This document shows, piece after piece, positions 1 to 11,319 of a DNA stretch of 64,000 nt. Position 1 is the first letter of the stretch; every line of letters begins with the position of its first letter. Made by a program: the position numbers and the translations under genes. The notes under the pieces are model-generated. The model was given only the letters and a program-made list of their open reading frames with translations. It made no database searches and had not been told where the DNA came from. Source of the stretch: Astropecten irregularis (Eukaryota; Echinodermata; Asteroidea; Paxillosida; Astropectinidae); assembly GCA_963971285.1 (NCBI GenBank), contig OZ020248.1, positions 9,238,001 through 9,302,000 on the forward strand, written 5' to 3'.

Positions 1-130
1 AGTAATTTTGTGGAATAAAAAAACTACACCAGCGTGAACTCAGTTGTTGATGATTTCCGTTTTCGTGTGCATTTTGAACATTTGAACAACCTTGAACATA
101 GAGTGTGCATTTCACATTTGAATTTCGCAG

Positions 131-3100
131 GAAGAAACTCCAGATTCGTCTGACAATGATTGAGGAGCAGCTCAGCCAGGCCCTCACCAAGAACGGCACC
201 CTGGAGAAGACCAAGAACCGTCTGAATGCCGAACTGGAGGACATCACCATCGACTTGGAGAGGGTGAGTTGATAGGGATAGTCCACCAGTCCTTGGACCT
301 ATACACTATACCATCTTGAAACAGTTGGAGATGTGTCCATGTTTCAACCATAACCTCGTGCCACTTTATTATCCTTGACTATGTCTCCCGATTACCAAAA
401 CTAATTGTCGTTGTTGATGCTTCGGGAACTACATCTATCCCTTTTTCCCCTTGCACAGGAATCCAGCCGTGCTAACGCTTTGGAGAAGAAGCAGCGCAAC
501 TTCGACCAGGTCTTGGCCGAGTGGAAGTCCAAGGTGGATGAGCTGAACAACGAGCTTGAATTGTCCCAGCGTGAGACTCGCAGCTACTCCACCGAACTCT
601 TCAAGATCAAGAACTCATATGAAGAGGTTGTGGAGTCTGTTGAGATCGTGCGCAGGGAGAACAAGAACCTGCAAGGTAGGGAATATGTAGTCAGTTGTCG
701 GCATCTTAAAGATAGCAGCCTGTTGACGAGCAACTCATACTAAAGATGGACTGAGTAATAGTTTCCCTAGAAAGAATTTCTTTTTAAGAATCGCTGCTCT
801 CTCTGAAAATGCCAGAGGAGAATCTAGCTGTTGATGAAGTGTTCAATTAGTCAAAATCGGGTTTCTCTTCTTTTTTTTCAGTTGAGATCTCCGAGCTGAC
901 AGACCAACTCGGCGAGGGCGGCAAGAACGTCCACGAGCTGGAGAAGGCCCGCAAGCGTCTGGAGATGGAGAAGGAGGAACTCCAAGCAGCCCTGGAAGAG
1001 GCCGAAAATGCTCTGGAAATGGAGGAGAGCAAGGTAGCCCGCGCCCAGCTGGACCTGGCCCAGATGAAGAATGAGATTGAGCGCCGCCTCATGGAGAAGG
1101 ACGAGGAGTTTGAGGCTACCCGGTGAGTCTGGAAGACTGAGCAAGTCTTAGTCAAATGCATCTTTCCATTGTTCTCAACCTGAGTCTTACTCACCCACTC
1201 ATCCCTTGACCGAGCTGGTCGTTGAGGGATGCAGTAACAATCATCTTTGCTGGAGGCTGTCCGGAAGAGTTCTGACGTGGAGAGGGAAGCCCAGTCTTTG
1301 ATGATGTCAGACCAGGTCTTTTGGTGTCCTCTTGTGCGACTACCTGCCAGGTGTCTTGGAGGATGGTCTTGGCCCGGCAGTTGTGGCCTGAGTGTAAAAG
1401 CATCTTTATCTCCAATGGTCAAACCAGCCTCAAAATGCTTATTAAGTTTGGATGCCAATAAATATCAAATGATTTAAACCTATTTTCTTTTTTCGATTGA
1501 TCAACCACAGCAAGAACCATCAACGTGCTCTTGAGTCCATGCAGGCCAGTCTGGAGGTGGAGAGCAAGGCCAAGGCCGAGGCCCTCCGGCTCAAGAAGAA
1601 ACTGGAAGCTGAGATCAACGAGTTGGAGATCCAGCTTGATGCTGCCAACAGAGCTAACGCCGACAAGGACAAGCTTATCAAGAAGTACATCATCGAACTC
1701 AAGGTGTGTGTTAAGCTCAGCTGATGAGAGGATCTTGTGGGAAAATGGTCAGGAAAATTGTTGGGGACGGGGGCGAAGATTTGAGTCCATCTCGATTCCA
1801 TATTAAGGAGAGAATCGAACAGACTTATTTCAGATTGGTTGAATCAGAGATCCCTTTAAAAGATCTTGATGTGCTTCACTTAGAGCTCTTGCTGGATCAA
1901 GCAGCAAGGCCCTAAAGAATCTAAGATGGAAATAGAATCATCCTGATACATATGATGGCCCAAGATCGAGGTAATGCTTATAATTCTTTCGATGTCGCTG
2001 AAGTGTTACAGATGAAACTTTTTTTCGTGGGTTGATTTCAGGAAGCACACGCCAGCCTGGACGAAGAAATCCGCCAAAAGGAAGACTTGCGCGACCAGCT
2101 CCAGCTGACAGAGCGCCGTGCCAACCTCCTCTTGGCCGAGCTTGAAGAGCTGCGTGCCACCCTGGAACACGTAGGTGCAATCCCCTCCCGCCCTCCCCTC
2201 CCTCCTATCCAGTACCATCAGACCAGTAGTCCTCTGTCAAATGACAACCTTTTTATCAGGTGACCACGAAAGCCTTGCTCAAACTCAGTCTCATGCGGTA
2301 TGTAAAACATACACGAGGGCGGAGCTTAAGAGCAAAGCCAGAACAGTCCATAGAAGATAAATCCTGTCCAAGTTTTTGTTGTTGAACAATACAAGTTTTG
2401 ACAATGTTTAACGTCACTTTTTCCTGCAGTCCGAGAGAAGCCGCCGACAGGCCGAGAGCGAACTGGCTGACCAGTCTGACCGCATGTCCGAGCTGAACGC
2501 AGCCAACCATAGCCTGACCAGCCAGCGCCGCAAGATGGAAGCCGAGATCACCACCATGCAGGGCGAGCTGGATGACTTGAACAACGAGGCACGCAACGCC
2601 GACGAGCGCGCCAAGAAGGCCATTGCTGATGTGAGTGAAAAAGAGCCTGATTTTTTACATCTTGCCATGTGATGTTATCGGTACAGTGGTCAGCTTGCCT
2701 GATCCACTTTATTGCTTGGCAGTAGACTGATTTTGCTATGAAGTTTTGGATTCCTTGCAGCATGCTGCAGCTTGGTTGAGAGAGCTCTTTTGGTTGGGAT
2801 AGCTCACCTACAACATTGATTGTCCAGACCAACTAGTTTTGGCTTTTAATAGGCTGATATTGTATTGATTTTGTAAATATTAGGCAACTCGCATGGCAGA
2901 AGAGCTGAGAGCTGAGCAGGATCACGCCATGCACTCCCTGAAGATGTACAAGTCCATGGAGCTGACTGTCAAGGACATGCAGTCTAGACTGGAGGAAGCT
3001 GAGGCCATGGCCCTCAGGGGAGGCAAGGCTACCATCCAGAAGCTGGAGAAGAAGGTAGGTGCTTCCTACATTCATTGTTGAAGGGAGGCTTGAGTCCCGA

Positions 3101-4027
3101 AGGGAATGGTATGACTAGGGAAGGGCTAATGAAGACCTCAGGAATGACTAGAGGAAGTCTGATAGGGTTTGGGGAGTTAAGGAGAGCGGGTGAAGGAATT
3201 GAAGCTGATGCTTCTTCTTCTCAATTTCATCTTGTCCCTCCGCGAATGACCCTCCCCAAATCTAGATAACATCTGCAAGGAGTTCTCCTCTTCTCTTTTT
3301 CTCCTCAGCTTCATGATACTGAACGTGATCTGGACACCGAAGCCCGCCGCCGCAGCGACTTGGACAAGGCCTTGAGGAAGCAGGATCGTCGTCTGAGGGA
3401 GGTGCTTCTCTCCTCTGATGAGGACCGCAAGACCCACGATCGCTTCCAAGAGGTCATCGACAAACTCCAGATCAAGTGCAAGAACTTCAAGAGGCAGATT
3501 GAGGAAGCCGTAAGTGCCGCCGCAAACGGAGCAAAACGGTTTGCCAAGAGCGAGCACAAGTCGTGGCCTAAAGAAATGGATTAAATTTACGAAAAGAAAA
3601 TTGCAAAGAAGCTGAGAGGATATTGTGGATTTCACGACCAACCCACGTCAGCAGTGCACTCGATACATAGTCATTCAGTATTAAATGCTGACAAGTACTG
3701 CTAAGCAGAGCCACAGGTCACACTCAAATTTTGTTCATTTCTATCGTTCTTAACATTTCCTTTTTTCCATCCCCAAAAACATTTCCCACCCCACAGGAGG
3801 AGATGGCCAACCTCAACCTGAACAAGTTCAAGGGAGCCCAGCGTGAGCTGGAAGACATGGAAGAGCGTGTGGAGATCGCCGAGACCACAGTCAACAAGCT
3901 GCGGGCCAAGCACCGCAGCGGCGCCATGAGCTCATCCACCCGCGTCACCACGGTACTTAGCGAATCTGATTCCGAACAAGAATACGATTACCAATTTGAG
4001 GGGCCCGATTCGTACCTCTACTACTAA
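131..4027 (+). CDS. Mhc: Muscle myosin heavy chain, C-terminal rod (partial, 9 exons)
   Basis: This is the light-meromyosin coiled-coil tail that packs myosin II into muscle thick filaments. The 5' part (motor, neck, start of rod) lies outside the window. Exons read in frame with GT/AG borders: 131-263, 459-675, 882-1122, 1511-1703, 2042-2170, 2430-2630, 2884-3054, 3309-3509 and 3797-4027, giving about 571 residues. The sequence has heptad repeats throughout and segments typical of sarcomeric myosin, such as [29 protein letters not shown] and [11 protein letters not shown]-rich third positions mark the exons against AT-rich introns. After the coiled coil ends near AKHRSG, the unspliced frame adds a short acidic, tyrosine-containing tail ending SYLYY. 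An internal GT at 3953 is a possible alternative donor (see 8655-8813). Family assignment is secure. A muscle rather than non-muscle paralogue is inferred from rod similarity. Confidence 0.95.
1195..1385 (-). mobile_element. Degenerate LINE fragment (C-terminal end of a reverse transcriptase) in a myosin intron
   Basis: The minus strand reads [20 protein letters not shown], then [13 protein letters not shown]. This matches the motif at the extreme C-terminus of many animal non-LTR retrotransposon pol proteins (pattern RGR.KKTW.D.I.EWTGL...E..R.A.DR..W). A neighbouring frame carries AKTILQDTW, the residues that normally precede it, so there is at least one frameshift. It is a dead 3' remnant of about 190 bp in the intron between exons 882-1122 and 1511-1703, antisense to the host gene. 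The clade (RTE-, CR1- or L1-like) cannot be decided from this piece. Confidence 0.65.
2256..2357 (+). repeat. Dispersed repeat L, copy 1 (myosin intron)
   Basis: About 100 bp beginning ATCAGGTGACCACGAAAGCC recurs at 59456-59550 in the same orientation with scattered substitutions. Both copies carry CTTAAGAGCAAAGCC near the 3' end. No coding potential or tRNA-like boxes were seen. It is a short dispersed element of unknown class. Confidence 0.7.
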
Positions 4028-4104
4028 CTGAAATCAGCTAGCTCAGCCCCCCTCTCAATTTTGCCACGGTACTTTTGCGCAATTTTTGTAAACAAAAAAA
4101 AAAG

Positions 4105-4110
4105 AATAAA
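4105..4110 (+). promoter_or_regulatory. Candidate poly(A) signal of the short myosin isoform
   Basis: AATAAA lies 78 bp after the myosin stop codon within an A-rich stretch. It is a canonical hexamer at a plausible distance, but the local A-richness makes a chance match possible. Confidence 0.4.
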
Positions 4111-5059
4111 AAAAAAGAAGAAGATGATGTTTAACTGACGGCCCAAAGTTCATCATGTCAGGTGGCATGGTTGAAAGCTGGATTCCACCAATCATGCTAT
4201 ACGTAAGAAAAGCAGAGTGTGTGTGGACCGTTGCCATTGGCCGAGGAACAAATATGCAAATTAGGCTTATGCATTTGATTTTTTCTAACCAACCCAATGT
4301 ATTGCAAGATTCTATGAATAACCAAAACTAAAAACCAAAACCAATTTTTTTTTTCGTATAAAACAAAAAGGCTGCCATTAGTTTCTTTTTGTTTGAAAAT
4401 GCTTGATTGGTTTGAAAGAAGTTTGAAATTAAAACAAACAAAAAATGCATTTATTTTTTTTGCGATGCTGTTTTGAAAAAACAACAACAACAACATTTTG
4501 TTTCAAGGCTGAGTCAGGTTTATTGACCAGGCTAGCAATCATGCCAGTTGACTTCTGAATGGGGTCTTAATAATTATAACCTTGTTTGTCTTACAAAATC
4601 ACAAAACAAATGAAAAGTGCATTTAATTTGCATGATGAAACTCCTAGTTTGTCTGTAAAATCAAACAAATTAAATTAAAAAAAAAAAGCACAAAAACCAC
4701 CCACCATAGTTTCTAGTTAATCTGCACAAGTTGTATTTGTATTGAAGCCTTTGCTTAACTGAGCGTTTTTATTAAAGTTATTAGCATGACCACTTGACTG
4801 TTAACTTACAGTTTACCACTGTACGTAGAGGGGCACAGATATTTGCATGATTATGTTGTCAGAAATTGTGCAACAGTAGTGTGGCAAAGTTGGACGGTAA
4901 TTTCGTGGATTTTTGTTTTTTGGTGTTTAATCGGTCAGTCGGATTCATGTCTTTGCCATTGGATTGTGCAAGATCTGATAACTTTTGTATCAACAAACCG
5001 AGTAATGTTTCCTGCATGGCCCTAATTCAGTCCATAGTCATAGCGATATCTGTATTAAA
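4111..5059. other. AT-rich non-coding stretch after the myosin stop
   Basis: This is 3'-UTR or intron sequence, depending on which myosin terminus is used. It contains A and T runs and short A/C-rich tracts near 4480. No open frame with coding character and no repeat shared with the rest of the window were seen. Confidence 0.5.
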
Positions 5060-5400
5060 GAGCCACATCCTTGTTCGAATCCAACCAGAGCAGAAAATAC
5101 CACCTTTGTTGAGCAAATCCCATGCAAAGCAGCAAATTTCACATGGGATAGAACACCTGAGTGTCGCTCCAGAGGTCTGGAGTTCAAATCCAACAATAGC
5201 AACCCCAAGTCAAAGGAGAACATTACAGAGGATGTAGCACTGGAATAACATTTCAAAAGGCTTGGGTTCAAGTCCAACAATTGCAGCTAAAGTGCGCAAT
5301 GTTGTATTAACATAAAATATACTGGAATGCCAGGTATAAGGTTTGAGTCCAGTCCGACACCGAGTAGACACGGTAGAACAATAATTTCCTGACTAATTCT
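5060..5400. repeat. Degenerate array of tRNA-like (B-box-like) units
   Basis: The sequence GTTCRARTCCAAC occurs three times in one orientation (near 5069, 5181 and 5269), followed by a weaker match (GGTTTGAGTCCAG near 5338). Between them are pieces such as GATAGAACACCTGAGTGTCG and CCAGAGGTCTGGAG, which look like D-arm and T-arm remnants of tRNA-derived units. Spacing is irregular, about 70-110 bp. It appears to be an old, partly tandem cluster of tRNA-derived SINE heads. None could fold as a functional tRNA by eye. Confidence 0.5.
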
Positions 5401-5654
5401 GCATGTTTCACCTGCTAGCATGAGGACACATGTTTCGATCAACTTCGGGTTGCAGTGACACCCCAAATCAGAGCACATACATCTCATCACACGCTAACAA
5501 ACACAGTGGGCCCTAACCTAGCATCTTTAATCTCCATTGTAAATCTTTCTTGAACTGCTACCCTAACATGTCCATTTAATCCTCATAAGCACAATATCTA
5601 TCCATCCATCTCATCACCAACTTGTACAATGCCATTTCTTTTTCCCGAGCGAAT

Positions 5655-5795
5655 TACATATTCTGAGGATCGTCGCTAAAGCCCAAATCTATCACTAAAC
5701 TGGAAATCGATCGCTGCTTTGCATAGCAATTTTCCGTTAAGCGATGGATTTGGACTTAAGCGGCAGTCGCAAAGTGTTAGTGAAATCGGCCGCTG
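5655..5795. mobile_element. Hairpin MITE family I, copy 1
   Basis: A 140-bp foldback: CGCTAAAGCCCAAATC on the left pairs with GATTTGGACTTAAGCGG-type sequence on the right, and the element ends in GTTAGTGAAATCGGCC. A closely related copy lies at 35871-36012 with better preserved termini (GGCCGATTTCACTAA). Non-coding. Confidence 0.7.
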
Positions 5796-6167
5796 GCTAC
5801 GTTATCAAAGAGTATTGAACAATTTTATACAAATATTACAGCAGAGCATATGAGCCCAACCATACCCAGGCCGACAACCAGCAACAAGCTAGTCCCTTCA
5901 TGCGTTTGTCAAGGCTCCTTGCTCAAATGTAGCAGGACAACGTTTACACACTCAATCCAACATGTCCAACAGGATCCTGAATTTGAATCAAAGATCCTGC
6001 CTAGTTCTTTCCATAACCAAATCCTCTCCTCACTAAATAGATAAAAGAAATTGCTATGTGGTGTTGCTACATATCCACTTACTTTAGAAAAAAGAAGATG
6101 TTTTGCACTCCCTGCTAAATTCAGCAAGCACTCACAGAAGATAAGGAAGATACAATATCAACAGTCA

Positions 6168-6532
6168 TTTAAAGATAGTACCATACTTTGGCAGCATACC
6201 GTAACAGAAATGTTCACAGATTTACCTATAACTTACAGGGTATAAAGATGGTGATGGTAGAAACATACTGTTAAAATTGTTCTGCCTGAAATGCTGTATT
6301 TTATCCAGACAAGAGTAAAACCAATGACCACAATTGTTTTTGTTTTTTTAAAGATTAAAAATATTGGTGAAAAGACTTTAGAAATACTGTGGACATTTTT
6401 ACTATTTTCTCAAAAATTAGGCACCGTATGGGACTGAAAATTTCACAGATGCCTATTACTGTATCTTCCTTGATATTTTTGTCCATGAATCTGCATTTCT
6501 TTGACGAAAACCAAAGTTTGATATTACCTTGA
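6168..6532 (+). mobile_element. TTAA-flanked MITE family A, copy 1 (full length)
   Basis: This roughly 365-bp element starts TTTAAAGATAGTACCATAC and ends with the inverted counterpart (CCAAAGTTTGATATTACCTT). The family consensus has termini TTAAAGGTAGTATCATACTT, with TTAA at both ends, which suggests a piggyBac-like TTAA target. The interior includes GCTGTATTTATCCAGA, a central TTTTTAAAGATTAAAAAT stem, and GCCCATGAATCTG-type sequence near the right end. At least ten full or partial copies lie in this window. Non-coding and non-autonomous. Confidence 0.85.
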
Positions 6533-7239
6533 ATAACCATTGCATTTAGCATCTCCTTTGCATTGCGTCAGAAATTAGGGAAAAGATTACCAAATCCCCC
6601 TCCCCATAAACGAAATTAAACTGAAATGGAATTCACTCATTTGTAAATGCATCCCATCCAAACCTTTTTCAATTTCTTTCCAAAATCTAATTCATCATAC
6701 TTCTTTCTTCTTTATCTATGTATTATAATTACTATTACATTTTTGTGTTGGTCATTGCATGATTTCAATTAGGTATGTGTTTTCTTGTACTATTGAAAAT
6801 TGGCACGAAATTCATATCTTTGGAAAATTTATATTTCATTTAAGTTTTCTATGCATGATATGCTCTTGAATTTGTTTTCTGCTTTGGGTTTTTCATGTGT
6901 GATGATCATCATAATTAAACCTGAAGAATTTGAACAAATTGGTACTTCAGATTAAAAACATGCATCTCAGTATTTAAACAGATACTGATAACAAAACTAA
7001 ACTGAAATCTTGCATTGATTATTATGTTTTGTTCAGAAAAAGATTATGGTAGATTCATCATTTTAATAATGTATTTTCTTTTTCTCTTTGATTTCCTGTC
7101 AATTCCAAAACATCATTCTCCTTCTCCATCACCTTCATCTTCCAATTCTTATCCTGTCCTCTACATCTTTTTTTGTCATTCTTGTACTCTCCTTTGTTTC
7201 TCCTCTTCCCGATGTTCTGCTACCTTTGGTTCTTGTTGA
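6533..7239. other. AT-rich sequence without recognisable genes
   Basis: This stretch has T-rich runs and short open frames without coding composition. It leads into the minisatellite at 7240. I see no shared repeat, RNA gene or splice-supported exon in it. Confidence 0.5.
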
Positions 7240-7715
7240 CCAACTCTTGCCACCTTCATTGGACCCTCTCGCTACCATCTTCTTAACCCAACATCCGTTC
7301 ACATCCTCATTCTACCACCACCTTCTTACCAACATCGCTTCCCTCCTTTATCCACGCTTCTGCCCACCTTCGTTGGACCCTCTCGCTACCATCTTCTTAA
7401 CCCAACATCCGTTCACATCCTCATTCTACCACCACCTTCTTACCAACATCGCTTCCCTCCTTTATCCACGCTTCTGCCCACCTTCGTTGGACCCTCTCGC
7501 TACCATCTTCTGAACCCAACATCCTTTCTCATCCTCATATTCCACCACCACCACCACCTTCTTACCAACATCGCTTCCCTCCTTTATCCACGCTTCTGCC
7601 CACCTTCGTTGGACCCTCTCGCTACCATCTTCTGAACCCAACATCCTTTCTCATCCTGATATTCCACCACCACCACCTTCTTACCAACATCGCTTCCCTC
7701 CTTTCTCCACTCTTC
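7240..7715. repeat. Minisatellite, 114-122 bp unit, about four copies
   Basis: GGACCCTCTCGCTACCATCT recurs at 7261, 7375, 7489 and 7611, giving periods of 114, 114 and 122 bp. The longer unit carries an expanded CAC/ACC run. The unit is strand-asymmetric: the plus strand is C/T-rich with few G residues. The 114-bp period is a multiple of three, so both strands stay open and give 38-residue repeats. With no splice context or start, it is best read as a non-coding minisatellite. Confidence 0.85.
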
Positions 7716-8654
7716 TCCACTCACCTGTTCCTTGTTCCACACATCAGAAATCTGCTAGCGGCTCTTTATCCATCTCTAAGAGTTCCTCTTCCCGTCGTTA
7801 AGTGTCTCATCAGATCTCATCATCATCCGGGCATATCACTGTAGATCTCAACGGTAAATCTTGAAATCTTTTGCTGTTTCTACCCCCCTCTCTCTATCTC
7901 TTTTTCTCTCGATTTGTTTTCATGATGATGACTAGAGCAGGCTAGTCGAAACGGTGAGACCTTACGAGAAGTGCGAACGAAATAGAAGTGCGAAAGTACG
8001 ATGATTCGTACATGGTGTTTCCTCAAACCGATCCACATATTGATTTGGTTTGCTATCCTTATTCCACACTGACCATGTGGGAAGCTGGGATGGTATAATT
8101 TTGGAGTGGACACAGGCTAGGTCATAAAATGAGCACTGGTGGGATGTGCTCATAGCTTGAGCAATTATAGTCTGAGCATTGTCTTGGAACAGTCGTAGCC
8201 GAGTTTGACTCGAAGTTAAAGATTGAGCACAGTTTGGGCAATAGTTTAGCCGCATATGACATGTTGTTCACCTGTGTAGAAAAAATTACAGAAAACAAAA
8301 CGACAAAGTTACTGCAGGGAATTTATACCAGAGAAACATTGTTGATCAAATTGATGGGGCCTCTTAAAGATTTTAAGGTTGAGATACCCCTAATCTATGA
8401 TGCCAGCAACAATGCAAATCAGCACAAATTGTTCAAATTAATGGAATGCATTAATGCTCATACAGCAAATTGTTCTACTGTAGTAAATAAGAACAAAAAG
8501 CATCGCTTAGCATTATTAAGCAGTACTGTGAAGTAAGGACCCAGCTCAGTAAAACTTGTAAGGTTATAATGTTGTGCTTCTGAGTGAAGATGTTTGAACT
8601 CACATTTTTTGTTTCTCTTCTCTCTTGCATCCTATGACGACTCGTGGTCCACAG
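7716..8654. other. Unassigned sequence before the candidate terminal exon
   Basis: It is C/T-rich up to about 7910 and mixed afterwards. The frame at 8234-8536 is open for 100 codons but has no recognisable domain or good splice context. No family repeat was recognised. Confidence 0.4.
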
Positions 8655-8813
8655 GGTGGTTACAGCCTGTTCCCAACACCCCTCCCACGACCCTACGCAT
8701 CCGCATCCACAACCGCCACCACTGATGAGCGCAGTAGTCATAGTAACCGCAGTAGACTCAGTTCTGCGACATCGACAAACGGAAAGAAAGACGAAGAAGA
8801 AGAGGAAGAATAA
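8655..8813 (+). CDS. Candidate alternative terminal exon of the myosin heavy chain
   Basis: An open frame of 52 codons follows a CACAG acceptor and starts GGYSLFPTPLPRPY. It continues Ser/Thr/Arg-rich and ends in GKKDEEEEEE and a stop. Joining it to a donor at 3952/3953 (ACCACG then GTACTT) is exactly in phase 0 and would replace the acidic tyrosine tail after STRVTT with a Ser/Thr-rich tail. A pyrimidine-rich stretch lies upstream of the acceptor, and AT-rich 3'-UTR-like sequence follows. The donor is a weak match to consensus. Alternative 3' exons are known for some invertebrate muscle myosins (Drosophila Mhc). The intron would be 4.7 kb. It could instead be the last exon of an unrelated gene or a chance frame. 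Confidence 0.42.
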   Translation, partial: GGYSLFPTPLPRPYASASTTATTDERSSHSNRSRLSSATSTNGKKDEEEEEE

Positions 8814-11319
8814 GTCGATGATGCAGGGCTGACATCTTTAGTCCTTTTTCTAAAAATAGCAACTGCATGCAGATAACGTAATTTAGAAACTTGTAAACTT
8901 TGAACGGAGCAATTATTAGGCTTCACGTTTATTTAGCCGTTCGATGATTGTACAGTCCGCACAAACCTTTCATGGGTGATGCGTTTTTTCAAATTGCGTT
9001 TTTCCATTTAATTTAGCAATTCCGTGTCGTGTTTTTATAGGCCCAACCCCCCAAAAATGCTTTGTGGGGGCGGAGCTTCTTGGGGGACGAAAGGCAATAC
9101 TTTTTAAGTTTGATGGAATCATTTGTAGTTGTATTATCTAAAAGCACAGTACTTTTAATTCTTTTCAAAGAGTAATTTAAAAAGTGCGTTTGATCACATG
9201 CAATAGTTGGAATGACATCACTAGAAATATATTTATTGATTTTATTCTATTTAACTACTTGTAGTATTTAATTATCTAAAGTATTTAAAAAAAACAAAAA
9301 TTATCAACTTTAATATTTATATGTCTGTCCGATGGGACTTTCTTTATCTAATAAAATAATTTATGAAAGATTTATATGAAAGTTCACATTTTACCTTCGC
9401 TGGTTTGAGGAAAATACGAATGTGTACAAAAAAGAGCTATGCAATGGTTTCACGGTCGACGTTGAGAAAAAATATAAGGAAAAGATTTGGCTGAAAAGAT
9501 TCGGAGCCTTAAATCTTGAACCTTACTTTTGACTTGGGAAGCCTTGTGTTTGAATAAATTTTTTTTAAATGCAGTTTGATGATTAACCAGTTGAATGGAA
9601 AACATAAAGCAGTACGAAGTTTAAAGCTTTTGAAATCGGATTGAATGAATAAAGTAAAATTGCATGTGATCAGTACATAGTTTGACTGGTGTACGGTGTG
9701 TAGGAAAACTCCCTTTGTGAAAAACAAAATATTGATAAATTCAAATGGATTTACGAACTACACCCCCTTTGGGTGGTCACTAAATGGATGAAGACTTAAA
9801 TCAGTTTGTTAGAATGTGAACAAAATGTGATGGAAAAATCATGTGATAAACGTAAATTATACAAAAACAAAAAGAAACGACGCAATTATAGCATTATGAG
9901 TAAAGAAATCGAAATTGATTAAAAAATGCCAAGTTATACATGTAAAATAAATACTACCTTAGAAGTTTGCAGTTTTAGTAAGATTTTTTCCAAATACAAA
10001 AACCACAAACCATGGGAGCTATGATGAAGATATGCCCTCTTGTAATATTGGTACCTTAATAATAATTTTTCAGATTTCGTTGAATTAAAACCTTCCCAAG
10101 AAAACAGAAAAAAAACAGAAGCATGTGAAATGTAGTTTTGATTGTACATGTAGTTGGTAGCATGATATTCTTATAATGGTCTTTTAACCGTTAAATTTCT
10201 CGAATCTTGTAACTAAACTTTGGAGAGATACAAAAAACGTTTGGAATCATGAAATATAATACCGCATCATCCCAAACATATGAAATTAAATAACTAATAT
10301 TGGGGTGACTTAAAATTATGAACCCCATAACAGTGACAATCGTAAACCTGTTCTGAAAATTCTTTCAAAGAACGGGTTATCGACAAAAAAATAACGTCAT
10401 CTGAAAAAAAAAGTGTAAATAATACACAAACGTCCAATTTGGTTTATCATGATATGATATATAGTTCAAACCTTGGTTGACATAGCATCGTGTATCATAA
10501 ACCAACCACGTATATCTTCCTCTTAGTGAATCTCTAATATAAAATAAAAACCCCAAATCAACAGACGGAAAGGCTTGTTACCACACCCTTGATGAAGCTA
10601 GGGTTTGTGTTTTTTTTAGACTGGTGGCGACAAGAAAAACAATGTAAAATACATTTGGCATTGTGTATAGATACAGAAAAACTAGACTCTTTTACGACTA
10701 GGGGTGTTTAAACTAGTTCTAATATTATTCTCAAAAATGAAAAAAAAGGAGAAAAAAAAATGGTTTGGAGTTTAGTTCTAGTTGACGGTTTATGATGTGG
10801 AACCTAATGTGGCTTTCATTGCAATCGATTGCTTTTATTGTATGTTCATGTATCATGTCTCGTGTCTGTACTCCCCTTAATATTTGCTCATATTAAAATG
10901 TGCGTGGGTTGGTACCAATTCGCTATTTAAAAAACAGAAGCACGTTGAAGTGTCTGAAATTCTTCTCTTGTCAAGAGTCCTCCGTTGTTTGACAGCCGGG
11001 ACCAGTTTCAAAGGAGCTACAAACTTAGCAGGTCATTACTTTGCTGAGCTGCACACAAACAAGATCTGCTTTAAGAGACATTGGGTTACCGTTTACCAAC
11101 CAACATTTCATGTTATATCTGTTGGTTGAGACTGGTACTTCGCAATTTCCATTGCTCAGCGTGGACTTTTTTGAGGAAAAGTACGTTCTGCTAAGAAGGG
11201 CTTCGTGAAATTGGACCCAGGCTTCACATTAAGAGAACATTTCTCCGATAAAGAACCGTCCTACTTGGGAGAAATGCAGCAGTGCGTTTGAAAGGATCAT
11301 TATATGTAGCAGCTGGTTC
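8814..11319. other. Long AT-rich non-coding stretch, possible 3' UTR of the long myosin isoform
   Basis: Unlike the surrounding DNA, I recognised no member of the window's MITE or SINE families here. Several AATAAA hexamers occur, for example at 9350. That fits a long 3' UTR after the stop at 8813 but does not prove it. No convincing open frame was seen on either strand. Confidence 0.35.

Noticed and set aside
847..1458. 203-codon minus-strand ORF
   Set aside because: It is part antisense of a myosin exon and part LINE remnant, so not a gene of its own.
7088..7513. 141-codon plus-strand ORF
   Set aside because: It is a minisatellite whose period is a multiple of three. Openness is a by-product of repetition.
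8234..8536. 100-codon plus-strand ORF starting MGNSLAAYDMLFTCVEKITE
   Set aside because: No recognised domain, no splice context and AT-rich codons; probably chance, though it lies upstream of the candidate myosin exon.
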